Assembly (NCBI GenBank): GCA_944389895.1
Contig: CALXOA010000008.1
Location: 1-64,000, forward strand
Direction: 5' to 3'
DNA: 64,000 bases
Source of the DNA: an uncultured Victivallis sp.
GTDB lineage: Bacteria > Verrucomicrobiota > Lentisphaeria > Victivallales > Victivallaceae
How positions within the stretch are numbered: position 1 is the first letter of the stretch; every line of letters begins with the position of its first letter. Below the pieces are notes generated by a model. That model was not told the DNA's origin, searched no databases, and was given only the letters and a program-made list of their open reading frames with translations. Below are positions 8,583 through 17,966 of this stretch, piece by piece. Position numbers and translations under genes: made by a program.

Positions 8583-10737
8583 ACTCCCTCATCCGTTCGG
8601 TCAGCAGCGAGAAGCGCGGCTCCTGACGCGAGTTGCCGACCGCGATCTCGACCGCTCGGCGGCTGCCGATCAGAATCAGCAATTTTCGGGCGCGGGTCAT
8701 CGCAGTATAGAGCAGATTGCGCTGCAACATCATATAGTGTTGTGACAACAGGGGAAGCACGACCACCGGAAATTCACTCCCCTGTGATTTGTGGACGGTC
8801 ACTGCATAAGCGGGAGTCAGCTGATCAGCCTCATCCATGCTGTATTCCACCTGCCGTCCTCCTTCAAACACTACGGAAAAACTCTTCTCCCTGGATTGGA
8901 TCCTCACAAGGCGGCCGAGGTCGCCGTTGAAAACGTTCTTATCATAATTATTGCTGATCTGCATCAACTTGTCGCCTGCCTTGTAGACCCTTTCGCCAAA
9001 TTTGAACTGCGGCTTGTCACCGGGATTGAGCAACGCCTCAAGCCGTTCGTTGATTGCGGCCGTACCACAGACGCCGCGATTCATCGGCGTCAAGATCTGC
9101 ACATCGTTGACCGGATGAAAACCGAACCGGGCCGGAATCCGCTCCGCCACCAGCTTTTCGATTGTCGCAAGCGCCTTCTCCGGATCGTCCTGTTCGATCC
9201 AGTAGAAATCCGTCAGACCTCCTCCCGGAGGCGTTTTTTCCGGAAGCAGCCCCCGGTTGACCCTGTGAGCATTGATGATGATCCGGCTGTCGGCGGCCTG
9301 CCGGAAGATCCGTACCAGCCGCGTCACCTGAAACCAGCCGGATGCGAGAAAACTTGCAAGGACGGTTCCGGGGCCGACCGAAGGAAGCTGATCGGCGTCT
9401 CCGACCAGCACCAGAGAACATCCCGGTTTCACCGCCCGCAACAACGCCTGGGCAAGCAGCAGATCCAGCATTGAAACTTCGTCGATAATCAACAGATCGT
9501 ACGGCAACGGATCATCCGCCCCGTACCCGAACCTGCCGGTATTCGGATCGTACATCAACAACCGGTGCAGCGTCCTGGCGGTCAGTCCGGTAGATTCCGA
9601 CAGCCGTTTTGCAGCACGGCCGGTCGGCGCGGCAAGCCCGATGTTCAATCCTGCCGCCCGGGCTCGGGCTACGATCTCCCCGACCACCGTGGTCTTACCG
9701 ACGCCGGGACCACCGGTGATGATCGACAGCGGTGTCCGGCAGACGGTTTCGACCGCCTGTTCCTGTTCGGCATTCAACCGGATGCCGCTCCCGCCGCCGG
9801 CCGGACGCAGCCGACTGCCGGCGAACTCCTTCACCGTTGCCAGTCTCGCAACCAGTTCCGGCACCTCCGTCTCGGCGCGGGCAAGCAGCGGCGTATAGAT
9901 CATGCCATCGAGTCGGCGCAGCAGATGACGCTCCATCGCCCGGTTGACTCCGTTGGCAGCGGCTTCCGGCGGTTGCCCGGTCAACTCGGCAGTCAGCCGG
10001 ATCAATTCCGGTTCGGGGCAACAAACATGCCCGGAGTCAATCAGTGTATTCAGAGAGTAAACCGCCGCCGCGGTCAGCCGATCGGGGGACTCCGGCGCAA
10101 TGCCGAGCGCCCGGGCGATCTCATCCGCCTTCAGAAAACCGATTCCATCCACCTCTTCGGCAAGTCGGTAGGGATTCTTGCGTACCACCTGTGCCGCCTC
10201 GTCGCCGTAACGCCGGAAGAGTCGCGCACAGAAAGCCGGAGATATGCCGATTCCCTGAAGAAATATGAAGCTGTCCCGTCGCGATCCGGAAGAGCGCCAC
10301 GCCTTGACGATCTGCTCCGCCCGGGCGGCACCGATGCCGGGAACTTCGCGCAGCCGCCGGGAGTTGTTGTCCAGCACGGTCAACGTCTCATCACCGAAAT
10401 AATCGACGATCAGGGCGGCCATCTTCTTTCCGATTCCGGGAATTGCGCCGGATCCCAGATAACGCTTGATTCCTTCGGCGGTCGACGGCAGGCTGATCCG
10501 GAACGATTCCACGCGGAATTGGCGCCCGAATTCGGCGTGGCGGTCCCAATATCCCTCCAGTTCGAGAAACTGTCCGGCAGACAGGCCGCACAGAGAACCG
10601 CGAACCGCATGCTCATTCCCGGCGGGATCGACGATCTTCAAGACCGCAAAAGCCCCGTCATCGCTCTCGAACACCACCCGCCGGATCTCCCCGCGCAACG
10701 TCGTCCGGGTCAATCCGGGAATCAGCTCGCCGCTCAC
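8545..10737 (-). CDS. recD2: RecD2-type ATP-dependent DNA helicase
   Basis: This 730-aa helicase has an N-terminal OB-like region, helix-hairpin-helix segments (LREVPGIGAARAEQIV) and a superfamily 1 motor. The Walker A is GGPGVGKTT near residue 340; LLIIDEVSMLDL is Walker B, LVGDADQLPSVGPG is motif III, and TVHKSQGSEFPVV is the C-terminal SF1B motif. This is the RecD2 family found without RecBC, a 5'-3' helicase in DNA repair. I chose the GTG at 10737 because it overlaps the upstream gene stop as GTGA; the longer in-frame extension lacks homology. It is probably co-transcribed with the upstream membrane-protein gene, and its 3' end overlaps hisA. Confidence 0.9.
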   Translation of the reverse strand: MSGELIPGLTRTTLRGEIRRVVFESDDGAFAVLKIVDPAGNEHAVRGSLCGLSAGQFLELEGYWDRHAEFGRQFRVESFRISLPSTAEGIKRYLGSGAIPGIGKKMAALIVDYFGDETLTVLDNNSRRLREVPGIGAARAEQIVKAWRSSGSRRDSFIFLQGIGISPAFCARLFRRYGDEAAQVVRKNPYRLAEEVDGIGFLKADEIARALGIAPESPDRLTAAAVYSLNTLIDSGHVCCPEPELIRLTAELTGQPPEAAANGVNRAMERHLLRRLDGMIYTPLLARAETEVPELVARLATVKEFAGSRLRPAGGGSGIRLNAEQEQAVETVCRTPLSIITGGPGVGKTTVVGEIVARARAAGLNIGLAAPTGRAAKRLSESTGLTARTLHRLLMYDPNTGRFGYGADDPLPYDLLIIDEVSMLDLLLAQALLRAVKPGCSLVLVGDADQLPSVGPGTVLASFLASGWFQVTRLVRIFRQAADSRIIINAHRVNRGLLPEKTPPGGGLTDFYWIEQDDPEKALATIEKLVAERIPARFGFHPVNDVQILTPMNRGVCGTAAINERLEALLNPGDKPQFKFGERVYKAGDKLMQISNNYDKNVFNGDLGRLVRIQSREKSFSVVFEGGRQVEYSMDEADQLTPAYAVTVHKSQGSEFPVVVLPLLSQHYMMLQRNLLYTAMTRARKLLILIGSRRAVEIAVGNSRQEPRFSLLTERMREFRRKYDEAFRRS

Positions 10738-12761
10738 AGCCGCGCCTCCGGGCGGAGTTCGAAGAAGCCGTAACCGGGTTCCACGATCTTCGGGATGAAA
10801 TCCTCGGGATGATCCAGCGCCCACTGCAGCTCCAGGCTGTGGTTCGGAACGTTGAAGGTGCGCGGATCAACCACCAGATACCGTACCCCCGCCCGGCGCA
10901 GCCGCCGCAGGAACTCCGGATATTCACAGGGAGTGCGCATCTCCTCGATCGATCGGTAGGCGTCAAGCTCCGTCCGACCGGAACGCGATACCGGAATCGA
11001 AACGACCCGATTCTCATAATCGTCGCCGAGGTAGAGATAAAAGAAACTGCCGAGGTAGGCGATCACCGCTCCGCTGCCACCGGTTTCGACGGCGATCTGC
11101 CGCCGGGCCGCCTCATCCGCGGCGGAAATGAAATTCTGACGCAATATCGAGGAGCTGGCATTGGCGCTGGCAAGCGTCCCGCCGATGTAAAGAGCGACCC
11201 CCACTGCCGCAACCGCAGTAGCCAGCCGCGCGGATTTGACCATCCCTCTGCGCCAGAGTTCCAGCAATGCGGCAAAACCGGCCGTCCAGAGCAAAATGCC
11301 TGTTCCATGGACACCGTACTCCATCTGGCTGTACGACCCGGCCCAGGCCAGAAACAAGGCGAGCAAGGCGATCCCCCACTCCCCGTACCGCAACCGGGCA
11401 AACAATGAAAAGAATCCCATCCCGGCCGCAGCGGCAAGCAACGCCAGCGGAATGATCTGCCGCGCCTGGGCGTTCGCAGGGAAAAGGGCGATTTGCAATA
11501 ATCCGAGCAGAATGATACCGCCGGCCAGACACCACAACACCCGCCGCGCACAGCGGAGCCGGCGGCGCAACAGGAACGGAACCGCAAATGCCAGCACGAC
11601 AAACGCCAGCAGAATCACACCGTTCCAGAATCCGACCCCGTTGCGGCTGCCGTCGACAAAAAAACGCCAGATCGCCGGGATTCGCCAGCCGATCGTCGAA
11701 TACGGGATTTCCATCCAGGCGTTGAAAAGATCAAAATTCCCAACCTTTACCCGGACCGGAAAAACCGGATTGCCGTAGACAATCCAGTTTGCAATATAAC
11801 AGGGGGCGCCGACGACGGCAAACGCAAGCATACTCCAGCAGACGCCGCGGCGACAACGGGGAACCAGCAGCCAGACTGCGCCGCCGAACAGCAGAAATGC
11901 CGGCGGAGCCAGAAGCAATCCGAGATTCTTCGTCCCGGCTGCCATGCCGAATCCCGCTCCAGCCAGCAGAAAGAAGCCGATATGGCGACGCCGGGCGGCA
12001 ATCAGCAGAAACACCACCCCCGCCAGCAGAAACGTACCGGTGAACAAGTCTGTATTGGCCACGGCCGCACTGCGGAAAATCACTCCGGAACAGGTCATGA
12101 CCAGCGCGGCAGCAATCGCGCCAACCCTCGGAAACCCGGCTGCCAGCCCGCCGGCAATCACCAGTACGGCGGCGACCAGCAGGGCGAAGAACTGGAAATT
12201 CTTGGCAAAAAAATCAATGATGAGGGGAGCCATGTTCCACGCATAAATCAATTCCCCGTAACATGGATATGCCGCCGTAACGTAACCGGTCTGCCCGATC
12301 CGTTCCAACTGCCCGGTGGAAAGCCAGACCGCGGGATAATAGAGATGGTAGAGAAGCGAGTCGGACCCCACCACCGGAAGCATACCGAACATCCGCCACT
12401 GATAACAGACGAAACCGAGCAGCACGGCAAGCATCAGAATCTCGGGCGGAGTGAGCCGCAGCGGAGGAAGTTTCGGAATCGCCGTCCGACAGGAACGCTC
12501 ACCTGCCAGCGCCACGGCGGAAACCGTCAGCGCGGCAAAAAACATGACCGTGGGATTCATGACCCCGAACAACCCGCAAATTCCCGGCAGCGCAATCATC
12601 AGCAACAGCCACAACACTCCGACGGCGGCGAAAAACTCAAAATGATTCGCCACCCGGCAACGCCGGGCCCAGATCACGGCAGGGAAAGCGAGAAAAAGAT
12701 GCCAGATGAGTTGAATCAAAACCATGATCCCACCGTAGAAAATCACCATCCGGCTGTCCAT
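10734..12761 (-). CDS. polytopic membrane protein, GT-C glycosyltransferase-like
   Basis: This 675-aa protein has roughly 12 or more predicted membrane segments and a soluble C-terminal portion of about 130 residues. The stretch VVGSDSLLYHLYYPAVWLSTG after the third or fourth membrane helix resembles the first periplasmic loop of GT-C (ArnT/PMT-like) glycosyltransferases, where an acidic residue is catalytic. It may transfer sugar from a polyprenyl carrier on the outer face of the inner membrane, but the substrate cannot be told and it may be a family of unknown function. The ATG at 12761 follows GGGAGGAGGAG. recD2 overlaps its stop, so the two form one unit. Confidence 0.55.
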   Translation of the reverse strand: MDSRMVIFYGGIMVLIQLIWHLFLAFPAVIWARRCRVANHFEFFAAVGVLWLLLMIALPGICGLFGVMNPTVMFFAALTVSAVALAGERSCRTAIPKLPPLRLTPPEILMLAVLLGFVCYQWRMFGMLPVVGSDSLLYHLYYPAVWLSTGQLERIGQTGYVTAAYPCYGELIYAWNMAPLIIDFFAKNFQFFALLVAAVLVIAGGLAAGFPRVGAIAAALVMTCSGVIFRSAAVANTDLFTGTFLLAGVVFLLIAARRRHIGFFLLAGAGFGMAAGTKNLGLLLAPPAFLLFGGAVWLLVPRCRRGVCWSMLAFAVVGAPCYIANWIVYGNPVFPVRVKVGNFDLFNAWMEIPYSTIGWRIPAIWRFFVDGSRNGVGFWNGVILLAFVVLAFAVPFLLRRRLRCARRVLWCLAGGIILLGLLQIALFPANAQARQIIPLALLAAAAGMGFFSLFARLRYGEWGIALLALFLAWAGSYSQMEYGVHGTGILLWTAGFAALLELWRRGMVKSARLATAVAAVGVALYIGGTLASANASSSILRQNFISAADEAARRQIAVETGGSGAVIAYLGSFFYLYLGDDYENRVVSIPVSRSGRTELDAYRSIEEMRTPCEYPEFLRRLRRAGVRYLVVDPRTFNVPNHSLELQWALDHPEDFIPKIVEPGYGFFELRPEARL

Positions 12762-12849
12762 GGTCGACTCCTCCTCCCTGCTGCCGTTCCTTCACAGTTC
12801 CGCCGCCTCCCTCGCACGGGGGGAGAGGAAAGCGGCGAAACCGGCTCTC

Positions 12850-14373
12850 TCACTTTCTGATACGCATCTGCGGAAACAGGATCACATCGCGAATCGCTTC
12901 CGCACCGGTCAGAATCATCACCAGACGGTCGATTCCGACCCCCATGCCTCCGGCCGGTGGCATACCGTGTTCCAACGCGACCAGAAAATCTTCATCCACC
13001 TTGTCGGAAAGCTTGTCGCCTTCCTGGCGGTTCTTCTCAAACTGTTCCATCAGCCGTTTCCGCTGAATCACCGGGTTGTTGAGTTCACTGTAGGCCGGAG
13101 CGACCTCGACGCCGTTGATTCCCAGTTCGAAAACATCGACGTGGGCCGGATCATCGGCGCACGCCTTGGCCAGCGGCAGCAGTTCAACCGGAATACGGGT
13201 CACAAAGGTCGGCTGGATCAGAGTCGGCTCGACCAGTTTCTCATAGAGCTCGTTGGTGACATCGAGGTCGGACATACCGGCATGGACGTCAAGTTTGAGC
13301 TCCTGGCCGCGCCGGATCCGCTCTTCCGGAGTCAGCCGGAACCAGTCCGCCCCGCCCTTCTCCTCGCAGAGTTCATTGTAGGTGGCGCGCCGCCAGGGCA
13401 GGGTGAGGTCGATCACCTTGCCGTTACCGTGGTCGATCTTCAAAGTACCGACGGTCTTCATCGCGACGGTGGTGATCAGCGACTCGATCAATTCCATCAT
13501 CGTCCGGCAATCGCCGTAGGCCTGGTAGACCTCCATCATCGTGAACTCCGGATTGTGGCGGCGATCCATCCCCTCGTTCCGGAAGTTCCGGTTGAGTTCG
13601 TAGACCTTCTCGAATCCGCCGACCAGCAGCCGCTTCAGGTAGAGTTCAGGCGCGATGCGCATGTACATCGTCGAATTGAGCGCTTCATAATAGGTCGTGA
13701 AGGGATTGGCTGAAGCGCCACCGGCCAGCGCCTGCAACATGGGAGTTTCCACCTCGAGGAATCCCCGATCGTTCATGAAATTACGGATCTCGGTCAGAAT
13801 CCGGCTGCGCAGTTTCAGAACCCGGAAGCTCTCCTCGTTGGTGATCAGATCGAGGTAACGCTGCCGGTAACGCTGCTCGACATCCTGCAAACCGTGGAAC
13901 TTTTCAGGCAGCGGGCGCAGCGACTTGGCCAGCAATGTGCACTCGTGCACCCGGATGGTCAGCTCGCCCATGCGGGTGACGAAGGTGGGTCCCTTGATTC
14001 CGACGATGTCGCCGATGTCAAGTTTCCGGAAGAGGGCGAACGCCTCCTCTCCGATCTCGCTGCGCCCGACGAACAACTGGATCTTGCCCGAACTGTCCTT
14101 CAGATCGGCGAAGATCGATTTCCCCATGCCGCGCTTGGCCATCAGGCGACCGGCGACGGTGACCTCCGGCCCGTACTCGCCTTCCGGGGGGGCGGTGAAG
14201 TTCGCCCGGACATCGCTGATCATCTCCGTACCGGGAAACGCGCTGCCGTAAGGATCGATCCCGGCGGCCTCGAGCTCCCTGAGTTTAGCCATCCGCTGGG
14301 CCATCAGATTGTTCATATCCTGTTCGGGCAATTCCGGCTTCGCGGCCGGAGCGGGGCACTTTTCCTGACTCAT
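12850..14373 (-). CDS. lysS: lysyl-tRNA synthetase, class II
   Basis: This 507-aa class II LysRS charges tRNA-Lys. An N-terminal OB-fold anticodon-binding domain (VTVAGRLMAKRGMGKSIFADL) precedes the class II core. Motif 1 is around the MNDRGFLEVETPML segment, motif 2 is FRNEGMDRRHNPEFTMMEVY, and motif 3 is GMGVGIDRLVM near the C terminus. Length is normal. The ATG at 14373 is preferred over an upstream TTG; its GGAG is about 13 bases away, so initiation may be modest. It is divergent from hppA through overlapping promoters. Confidence 0.95.
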   Translation of the reverse strand: MSQEKCPAPAAKPELPEQDMNNLMAQRMAKLRELEAAGIDPYGSAFPGTEMISDVRANFTAPPEGEYGPEVTVAGRLMAKRGMGKSIFADLKDSSGKIQLFVGRSEIGEEAFALFRKLDIGDIVGIKGPTFVTRMGELTIRVHECTLLAKSLRPLPEKFHGLQDVEQRYRQRYLDLITNEESFRVLKLRSRILTEIRNFMNDRGFLEVETPMLQALAGGASANPFTTYYEALNSTMYMRIAPELYLKRLLVGGFEKVYELNRNFRNEGMDRRHNPEFTMMEVYQAYGDCRTMMELIESLITTVAMKTVGTLKIDHGNGKVIDLTLPWRRATYNELCEEKGGADWFRLTPEERIRRGQELKLDVHAGMSDLDVTNELYEKLVEPTLIQPTFVTRIPVELLPLAKACADDPAHVDVFELGINGVEVAPAYSELNNPVIQRKRLMEQFEKNRQEGDKLSDKVDEDFLVALEHGMPPAGGMGVGIDRLVMILTGAEAIRDVILFPQMRIRK

Positions 14374-14432
14374 TTTTCGTATGCAGCTCCGTATTGAATC
14401 CTGTCGTGATTGAAACAAAATCTTATGAATTT

Positions 14433-14461
14433 AATGTATCACCAATCCAATCATCTTGCAA
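14433..14461 (-). promoter_or_regulatory. lysS promoter using a shared palindromic -35
   Basis: On the minus strand TTGCAA (14456-14461), a 17-base spacer and TACATT (14433-14438) preceded by TGA form an extended -10 promoter about 60 bases before lysS. The -35 hexamer is self-complementary and is also the best -35 for hppA on the plus strand. Confidence 0.55.
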
Positions 14462-14483
14462 TTCGAAAAAAAGAAACTATTAT
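14456..14483 (+). promoter_or_regulatory. hppA promoter using the same -35 hexamer
   Basis: TTGCAA (14456-14461), a 16-base spacer and TATTAT (14478-14483) point toward hppA. The -35 is the same six bases used by lysS on the other strand, so polymerase should not occupy both promoters at once. Confidence 0.55.
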
Positions 14484-14489
14484 ATTTTG

Positions 14490-14651
14490 AACTTAGCCAT
14501 GACAACGCTACAACTACGGCAGGAGCAATTCGGCTGAAAAATCCAGCAGTTTTACCGGAATGTCCATAGGATTTTTCCATACCGGAGTTATGTTTCCAGA
14601 AAGAAAAGGTGCGACGCACCCGGGGTATATCATCATAAGAAAGGTTTGTTT
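14490..14651 (+). promoter_or_regulatory. long 5' leader of hppA
   Basis: From the predicted start site to the hppA ATG there are about 160 bases without a gene I would call. The leader contains a GGTGC/GCACC hairpin at 14606-14618 and repeated ACCGGA segments that could pair. It also has a possible 26-codon reading frame from 14590 overlapping the hppA start. I do not recognise a known riboswitch class. Confidence 0.35.
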
Positions 14652-17063
14652 ATGCAAAAGATCCTGCTGACACTCCTGTTGTGCGTCTCCGGCGCGGCGG
14701 CTTTCCCGGCCGACGCGATCGCCGGAGGTGCGGTCGGTTCCACGAGCATGTCCGGAGGGATGCCCACTCTCTGGTGGAGCGCCCCCTTTGCGGCGATTCT
14801 CGCACTGCTGATGGCCGCGGTCTTCTATCAGAAGATGGTGGCAGCAGATGAAGGGACCGACCGCATGAAGGAGATCGCCGGGTATGTCAGAGAAGGAGCG
14901 ATGGCCTATCTCCGCCGCCAGTACAGGGTGGTCGGGGTGGTTTTCTTCGTTCTCTTCGTGATCTTTGCGGTGCTGGCCTTCTGCGGCGTGCAGAATCCGT
15001 TTGTACCGGTCGCCTTTCTGACCGGCGGATTCTTCTCCGGACTCTGCGGTTACATCGGCATGAAGACCGCGACGCGCGCCTCAAACCGTACTGCTCAGGC
15101 CGCCAGCGAAGGCCTGAACCGCGGCCTGCAGGTCGCCTTCCGTTCCGGCGCGGTGATGGGGATGGTGGTGGTCGGGTTCGGCCTGCTCGACATCTGCCTC
15201 TGGTACCTGATCCTCGACAAACTGGTCTACACGCCGGCGCACATGGCGAACGGCTTTTCCCTTCTCGGCCTCGAACTGGTCCCGGCGGGATGCGGAGTGC
15301 TTGAGAAGTATGTCCACATCACCACCACCATGCTGACTTTCGGCATGGGTGCTTCGACGCAGGCGCTCTTTGCCCGTGTCGGCGGCGGGATCTACACCAA
15401 AGCCGCCGACGTCGGTGCCGACCTGGTCGGCAAGGTCGAAGCCGGCATCCCCGAGGATGACCCGCGCAACCCGGCCACCATCGCGGACAACGTCGGCGAC
15501 AACGTCGGCGATGTCGCAGGCATGGGCGCCGATCTCTACGAATCCTATTGCGGTTCAATCCTTGCGACTGCTGCGCTGGGAGCCGCCGTTGCGGCACAGA
15601 CCGCAGACGCGACGGAGGATTTCGCGCTCAAGCTGATCCTGTCCCCGATGATCGTCGCCGGTTTCGGGACACTGCTCTCGCTGATCGGGATCCGGATGGT
15701 GCGTTGCAAAGAGGGAGCCACCCAGAAGCAGCTGTTGCGCAGCCTGCTGACCGGAACGCTCGGCAGCTCGGTTCTGATTCTCATCGCACTGTTGTTCCTG
15801 ATCTTCATGGGATTCATCACCTGGGGAATCTTCGGTTCGGTCGTCTCCGGGCTTCTCGCCGGCGTGATCATCGGCCAGGGAACCGAGTATTACACCAGTG
15901 CCGAATACAAGCCGACCCGCGGCATCGCCTTCCAGGCTCAGATGGGCCCGGCCACCACCATCATCGACGGCTTGGCGACCGGCATGTACTCCGCCGGAAT
16001 CCCGGTGGTGACCATCGTGATCGGAATCCTGTGCGCCTTCGGTTTCGCGGGGGGATTCGAGCAGACGGCGGGTGCCTTCTCGATGGGGCTTTACGGAGTC
16101 GGGTTCGCCGCGGTCGGCATGCTCTCGACCCTCGGCATCACGCTGGCGACCGATGCATATGGCCCGATTGCAGACAACGCGGGAGGCAACGCGGAAATGG
16201 CCGGTCTGCCGCCGGAAGTCCGTCAGCGCACCGATGCGCTCGACGCGCTCGGCAACACCACCGCCGCGACCGGCAAGGGATTCGCGATCGGTTCGGCGGC
16301 ACTGACCGCGCTGGCGCTTCTTGCCAGCTTCATCGAGGAGAGCAAGATCTGGATCGGAAGATTCGATACCGGACTCGGAGCGGACATCGATGTGGCCACC
16401 GCCTCGCAGATGACCATTCTCAAGTTTGTCGACGAGCAGCAGCTCACCATCATGAATCCGATGCTTCTCGGCGGCCTCTTCATCGGCGGCATGGCGGCAT
16501 TCCTCTTCTGTGCAATGACGATGAAGGCGGTCGGCCGCGCCGCGGGTTCGATGGTTGAGGAAGTACGCCGTCAGTTCAAGGCGCTGCCCGGCATCATGGA
16601 AGGGACGGAGAAGCCCGACTATGCCCGCTGCGTCGCCATTTCGACTGCCGGCGCCCAGCGCGAAATGATCGTGCCGTCGCTGCTGGCGATCGTGATCCCG
16701 GTACTGACCGGGTTGATTCTCGGGATTCCCGGCGTAATGGGCATGCTCGCCGGCGGTCTGGCGACCGGTTTCGTGCTCGCCACGATGCTCAACAACGCAG
16801 GCGGCGCATGGGACAACGCCAAGAAATATATCGAAAACGGCGCCTACGGCGGCAAAAAACTCCCCGACGGCAGCAAAAATCCGACCCATGGGGCGGCCGT
16901 GATCGGCGATACCGTCGGCGATCCCTGCAAGGACACCAGCGGCCCCGCGCTGAATATCCTGATCAAGCTGATGAGCATGGTCTGTATCGTCTTTGCGCCG
17001 GTGTTCATCAAGTTCTCGCCGGTCATTCAGAGCTGGTTCGGCATCGGCGGCACGTTGCAGTAA
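14652..17063 (+). CDS. hppA: K+-dependent membrane-bound pyrophosphatase (H+ and/or Na+ pump)
   Basis: This 803-aa integral membrane pyrophosphatase couples PPi hydrolysis to ion pumping across the inner membrane. It has about 16 membrane helices, the PPi-binding motif [19 protein letters not shown] near residue 253 and [20 protein letters not shown]. At about residues 534-543 it has [10 protein letters not shown]. Ala and Gly at the diagnostic positions mark the K+-dependent subclass; K+-independent enzymes have Lys and Thr there. The N terminus resembles a cleavable signal peptide, as known in some family members. The ATG at 14652 has AAGG 7 bases upstream. K+-dependent members include both H+ and Na+ pumps. 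A strong terminator follows. Confidence 0.93.
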   Translation: MQKILLTLLLCVSGAAAFPADAIAGGAVGSTSMSGGMPTLWWSAPFAAILALLMAAVFYQKMVAADEGTDRMKEIAGYVREGAMAYLRRQYRVVGVVFFVLFVIFAVLAFCGVQNPFVPVAFLTGGFFSGLCGYIGMKTATRASNRTAQAASEGLNRGLQVAFRSGAVMGMVVVGFGLLDICLWYLILDKLVYTPAHMANGFSLLGLELVPAGCGVLEKYVHITTTMLTFGMGASTQALFARVGGGIYTKAADVGADLVGKVEAGIPEDDPRNPATIADNVGDNVGDVAGMGADLYESYCGSILATAALGAAVAAQTADATEDFALKLILSPMIVAGFGTLLSLIGIRMVRCKEGATQKQLLRSLLTGTLGSSVLILIALLFLIFMGFITWGIFGSVVSGLLAGVIIGQGTEYYTSAEYKPTRGIAFQAQMGPATTIIDGLATGMYSAGIPVVTIVIGILCAFGFAGGFEQTAGAFSMGLYGVGFAAVGMLSTLGITLATDAYGPIADNAGGNAEMAGLPPEVRQRTDALDALGNTTAATGKGFAIGSAALTALALLASFIEESKIWIGRFDTGLGADIDVATASQMTILKFVDEQQLTIMNPMLLGGLFIGGMAAFLFCAMTMKAVGRAAGSMVEEVRRQFKALPGIMEGTEKPDYARCVAISTAGAQREMIVPSLLAIVIPVLTGLILGIPGVMGMLAGGLATGFVLATMLNNAGGAWDNAKKYIENGAYGGKKLPDGSKNPTHGAAVIGDTVGDPCKDTSGPALNILIKLMSMVCIVFAPVFIKFSPVIQSWFGIGGTLQ

Positions 17064-17083
17064 GCCGGAATCCTGACCAAACG

Positions 17084-17127
17084 ACGGGAGCGGAAGAGTC
17101 GGAAATTGCTCTTCCGCTCCCGTTTTT
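17084..17127. terminator. strong terminator after hppA
   Basis: A perfect 15-bp stem (17084-17098 with 17109-17123), a 10-base loop and a run of T ending the right arm form a strong terminator for hppA. It also lies just past the convergent coaB gene, where the complementary strand could serve as well. Confidence 0.88.
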
Positions 17128-17151
17128 CTTCACCGTCGAAAGGCGGAGTTT

Positions 17152-17784
17152 TCAGCAGCAGCCCGTTACGATCTCGAGCAGTCGCCGGGCGATCTCGATC
17201 TTCGGCGCCGGCCCGAGTTCGAATATCGCGCCGTTGCGCCCGATCAAAGTGACCGCGTTCCGGTCGCTGCCGAAGCCGATGTCACTTCGGCTGACATCGT
17301 TGGCGGCAATCCAGTCGAGATTCTTGCGTTCGAGCTTGTCGGCCGCGTAGGCGAGCAGATTCTCCGTTTCGGCGGCGAAGCCGACGAGAAGTTGCCCCGG
17401 GCGTTTCTCCTGCCCGAGTCCGGCCAGAATATCCACGGTGCGTTCCAATTCGAGCGTCAGGCGCCCCGGTTGCTTTTTGAGTTTGCCGGAGGCGGCTGAA
17501 ACCGGCCGATAATCGGCAACGGCGGCCGTCATCACAATCAGGTCGGCCTGCGGAGACCGGGAGAAAATCGCCCCGGCCATCTCCGCGGCGGATTCCACCG
17601 AAACAAATTCGACCCCCTCCGGCGGCCTCAACGCGACCGGACCGGAGACGAGAGTCACCCGGTGTCCGAGAGCGCAGGCGGCCTCGGCGACCGCGTATCC
17701 CATTTTTCCGGTGGAGCGGTTGGTGATGAAACGGACCGCATCGATTTTTTCGCGGGTCGGCCCCGCGCTGACGAGAATGTTCAT
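17152..17784 (-). CDS. coaB: stand-alone phosphopantothenate-cysteine ligase (CoaB)
   Basis: This 210-aa protein is the CoaB domain alone, which joins 4'-phosphopantothenate and cysteine in CoA synthesis. Family motifs are AGPTREKIDAVRFITNRSTGKMG at the N terminus, MTAAVADYRP, the loop KLKKQPGRL, and KLERKNLDWIAANDV with the conserved Lys and Asn. In most bacteria CoaB is fused behind the flavoprotein CoaC; here nothing precedes it, so coaC must be elsewhere. It starts at an ATG behind a purine-rich stretch and is convergent with hppA and divergent from gatB. Confidence 0.9.
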   Translation of the reverse strand: MNILVSAGPTREKIDAVRFITNRSTGKMGYAVAEAACALGHRVTLVSGPVALRPPEGVEFVSVESAAEMAGAIFSRSPQADLIVMTAAVADYRPVSAASGKLKKQPGRLTLELERTVDILAGLGQEKRPGQLLVGFAAETENLLAYAADKLERKNLDWIAANDVSRSDIGFGSDRNAVTLIGRNGAIFELGPAPKIEIARRLLEIVTGCC

Positions 17785-17817
17785 TTCGGAGAGCTTCCCT
17801 TCCTGTTGCCGGGGTAA

Positions 17818-17845
17818 ACTATAGCACCACCCGCCGTCAAATCAA
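17818..17845 (-). promoter_or_regulatory. coaB promoter
   Basis: On the minus strand TTGATT (17840-17845), a 16-base spacer and TATAGT (17818-17823) lie 34 bases before the coaB start. Confidence 0.5.
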
Positions 17846-17887
17846 TCACCGGAGGGCGAAAATCGGTCTTTTTGCCGTATTTCCACA

Positions 17888-17916
17888 TTGACAAAGCCTT
17901 CCGAATCCGTTAAATT
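17888..17916 (+). promoter_or_regulatory. gatB promoter
   Basis: A perfect -35 TTGACA (17888-17893), a 17-base spacer and TAAATT (17911-17916) lie about 50 bases before the gatB start. Confidence 0.65.
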
Positions 17917-17966
17917 ATAGCGTTGAAAAATAGAAAATTCACTTAACGGTCTCTGAGCTGTCACAC

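Noticed and set aside
12780-12849. GC-rich inverted repeat between lysS and the membrane-protein gene as a terminator
   Set aside because: Short stem, long loop and no T run; it also includes the ribosome site of the next gene.
14590-14670. 26-codon upstream frame overlapping the hppA start
   Set aside because: It has GGAG only 2 bases before its ATG and no recognisable leader-peptide feature; too weak to call as a gene.
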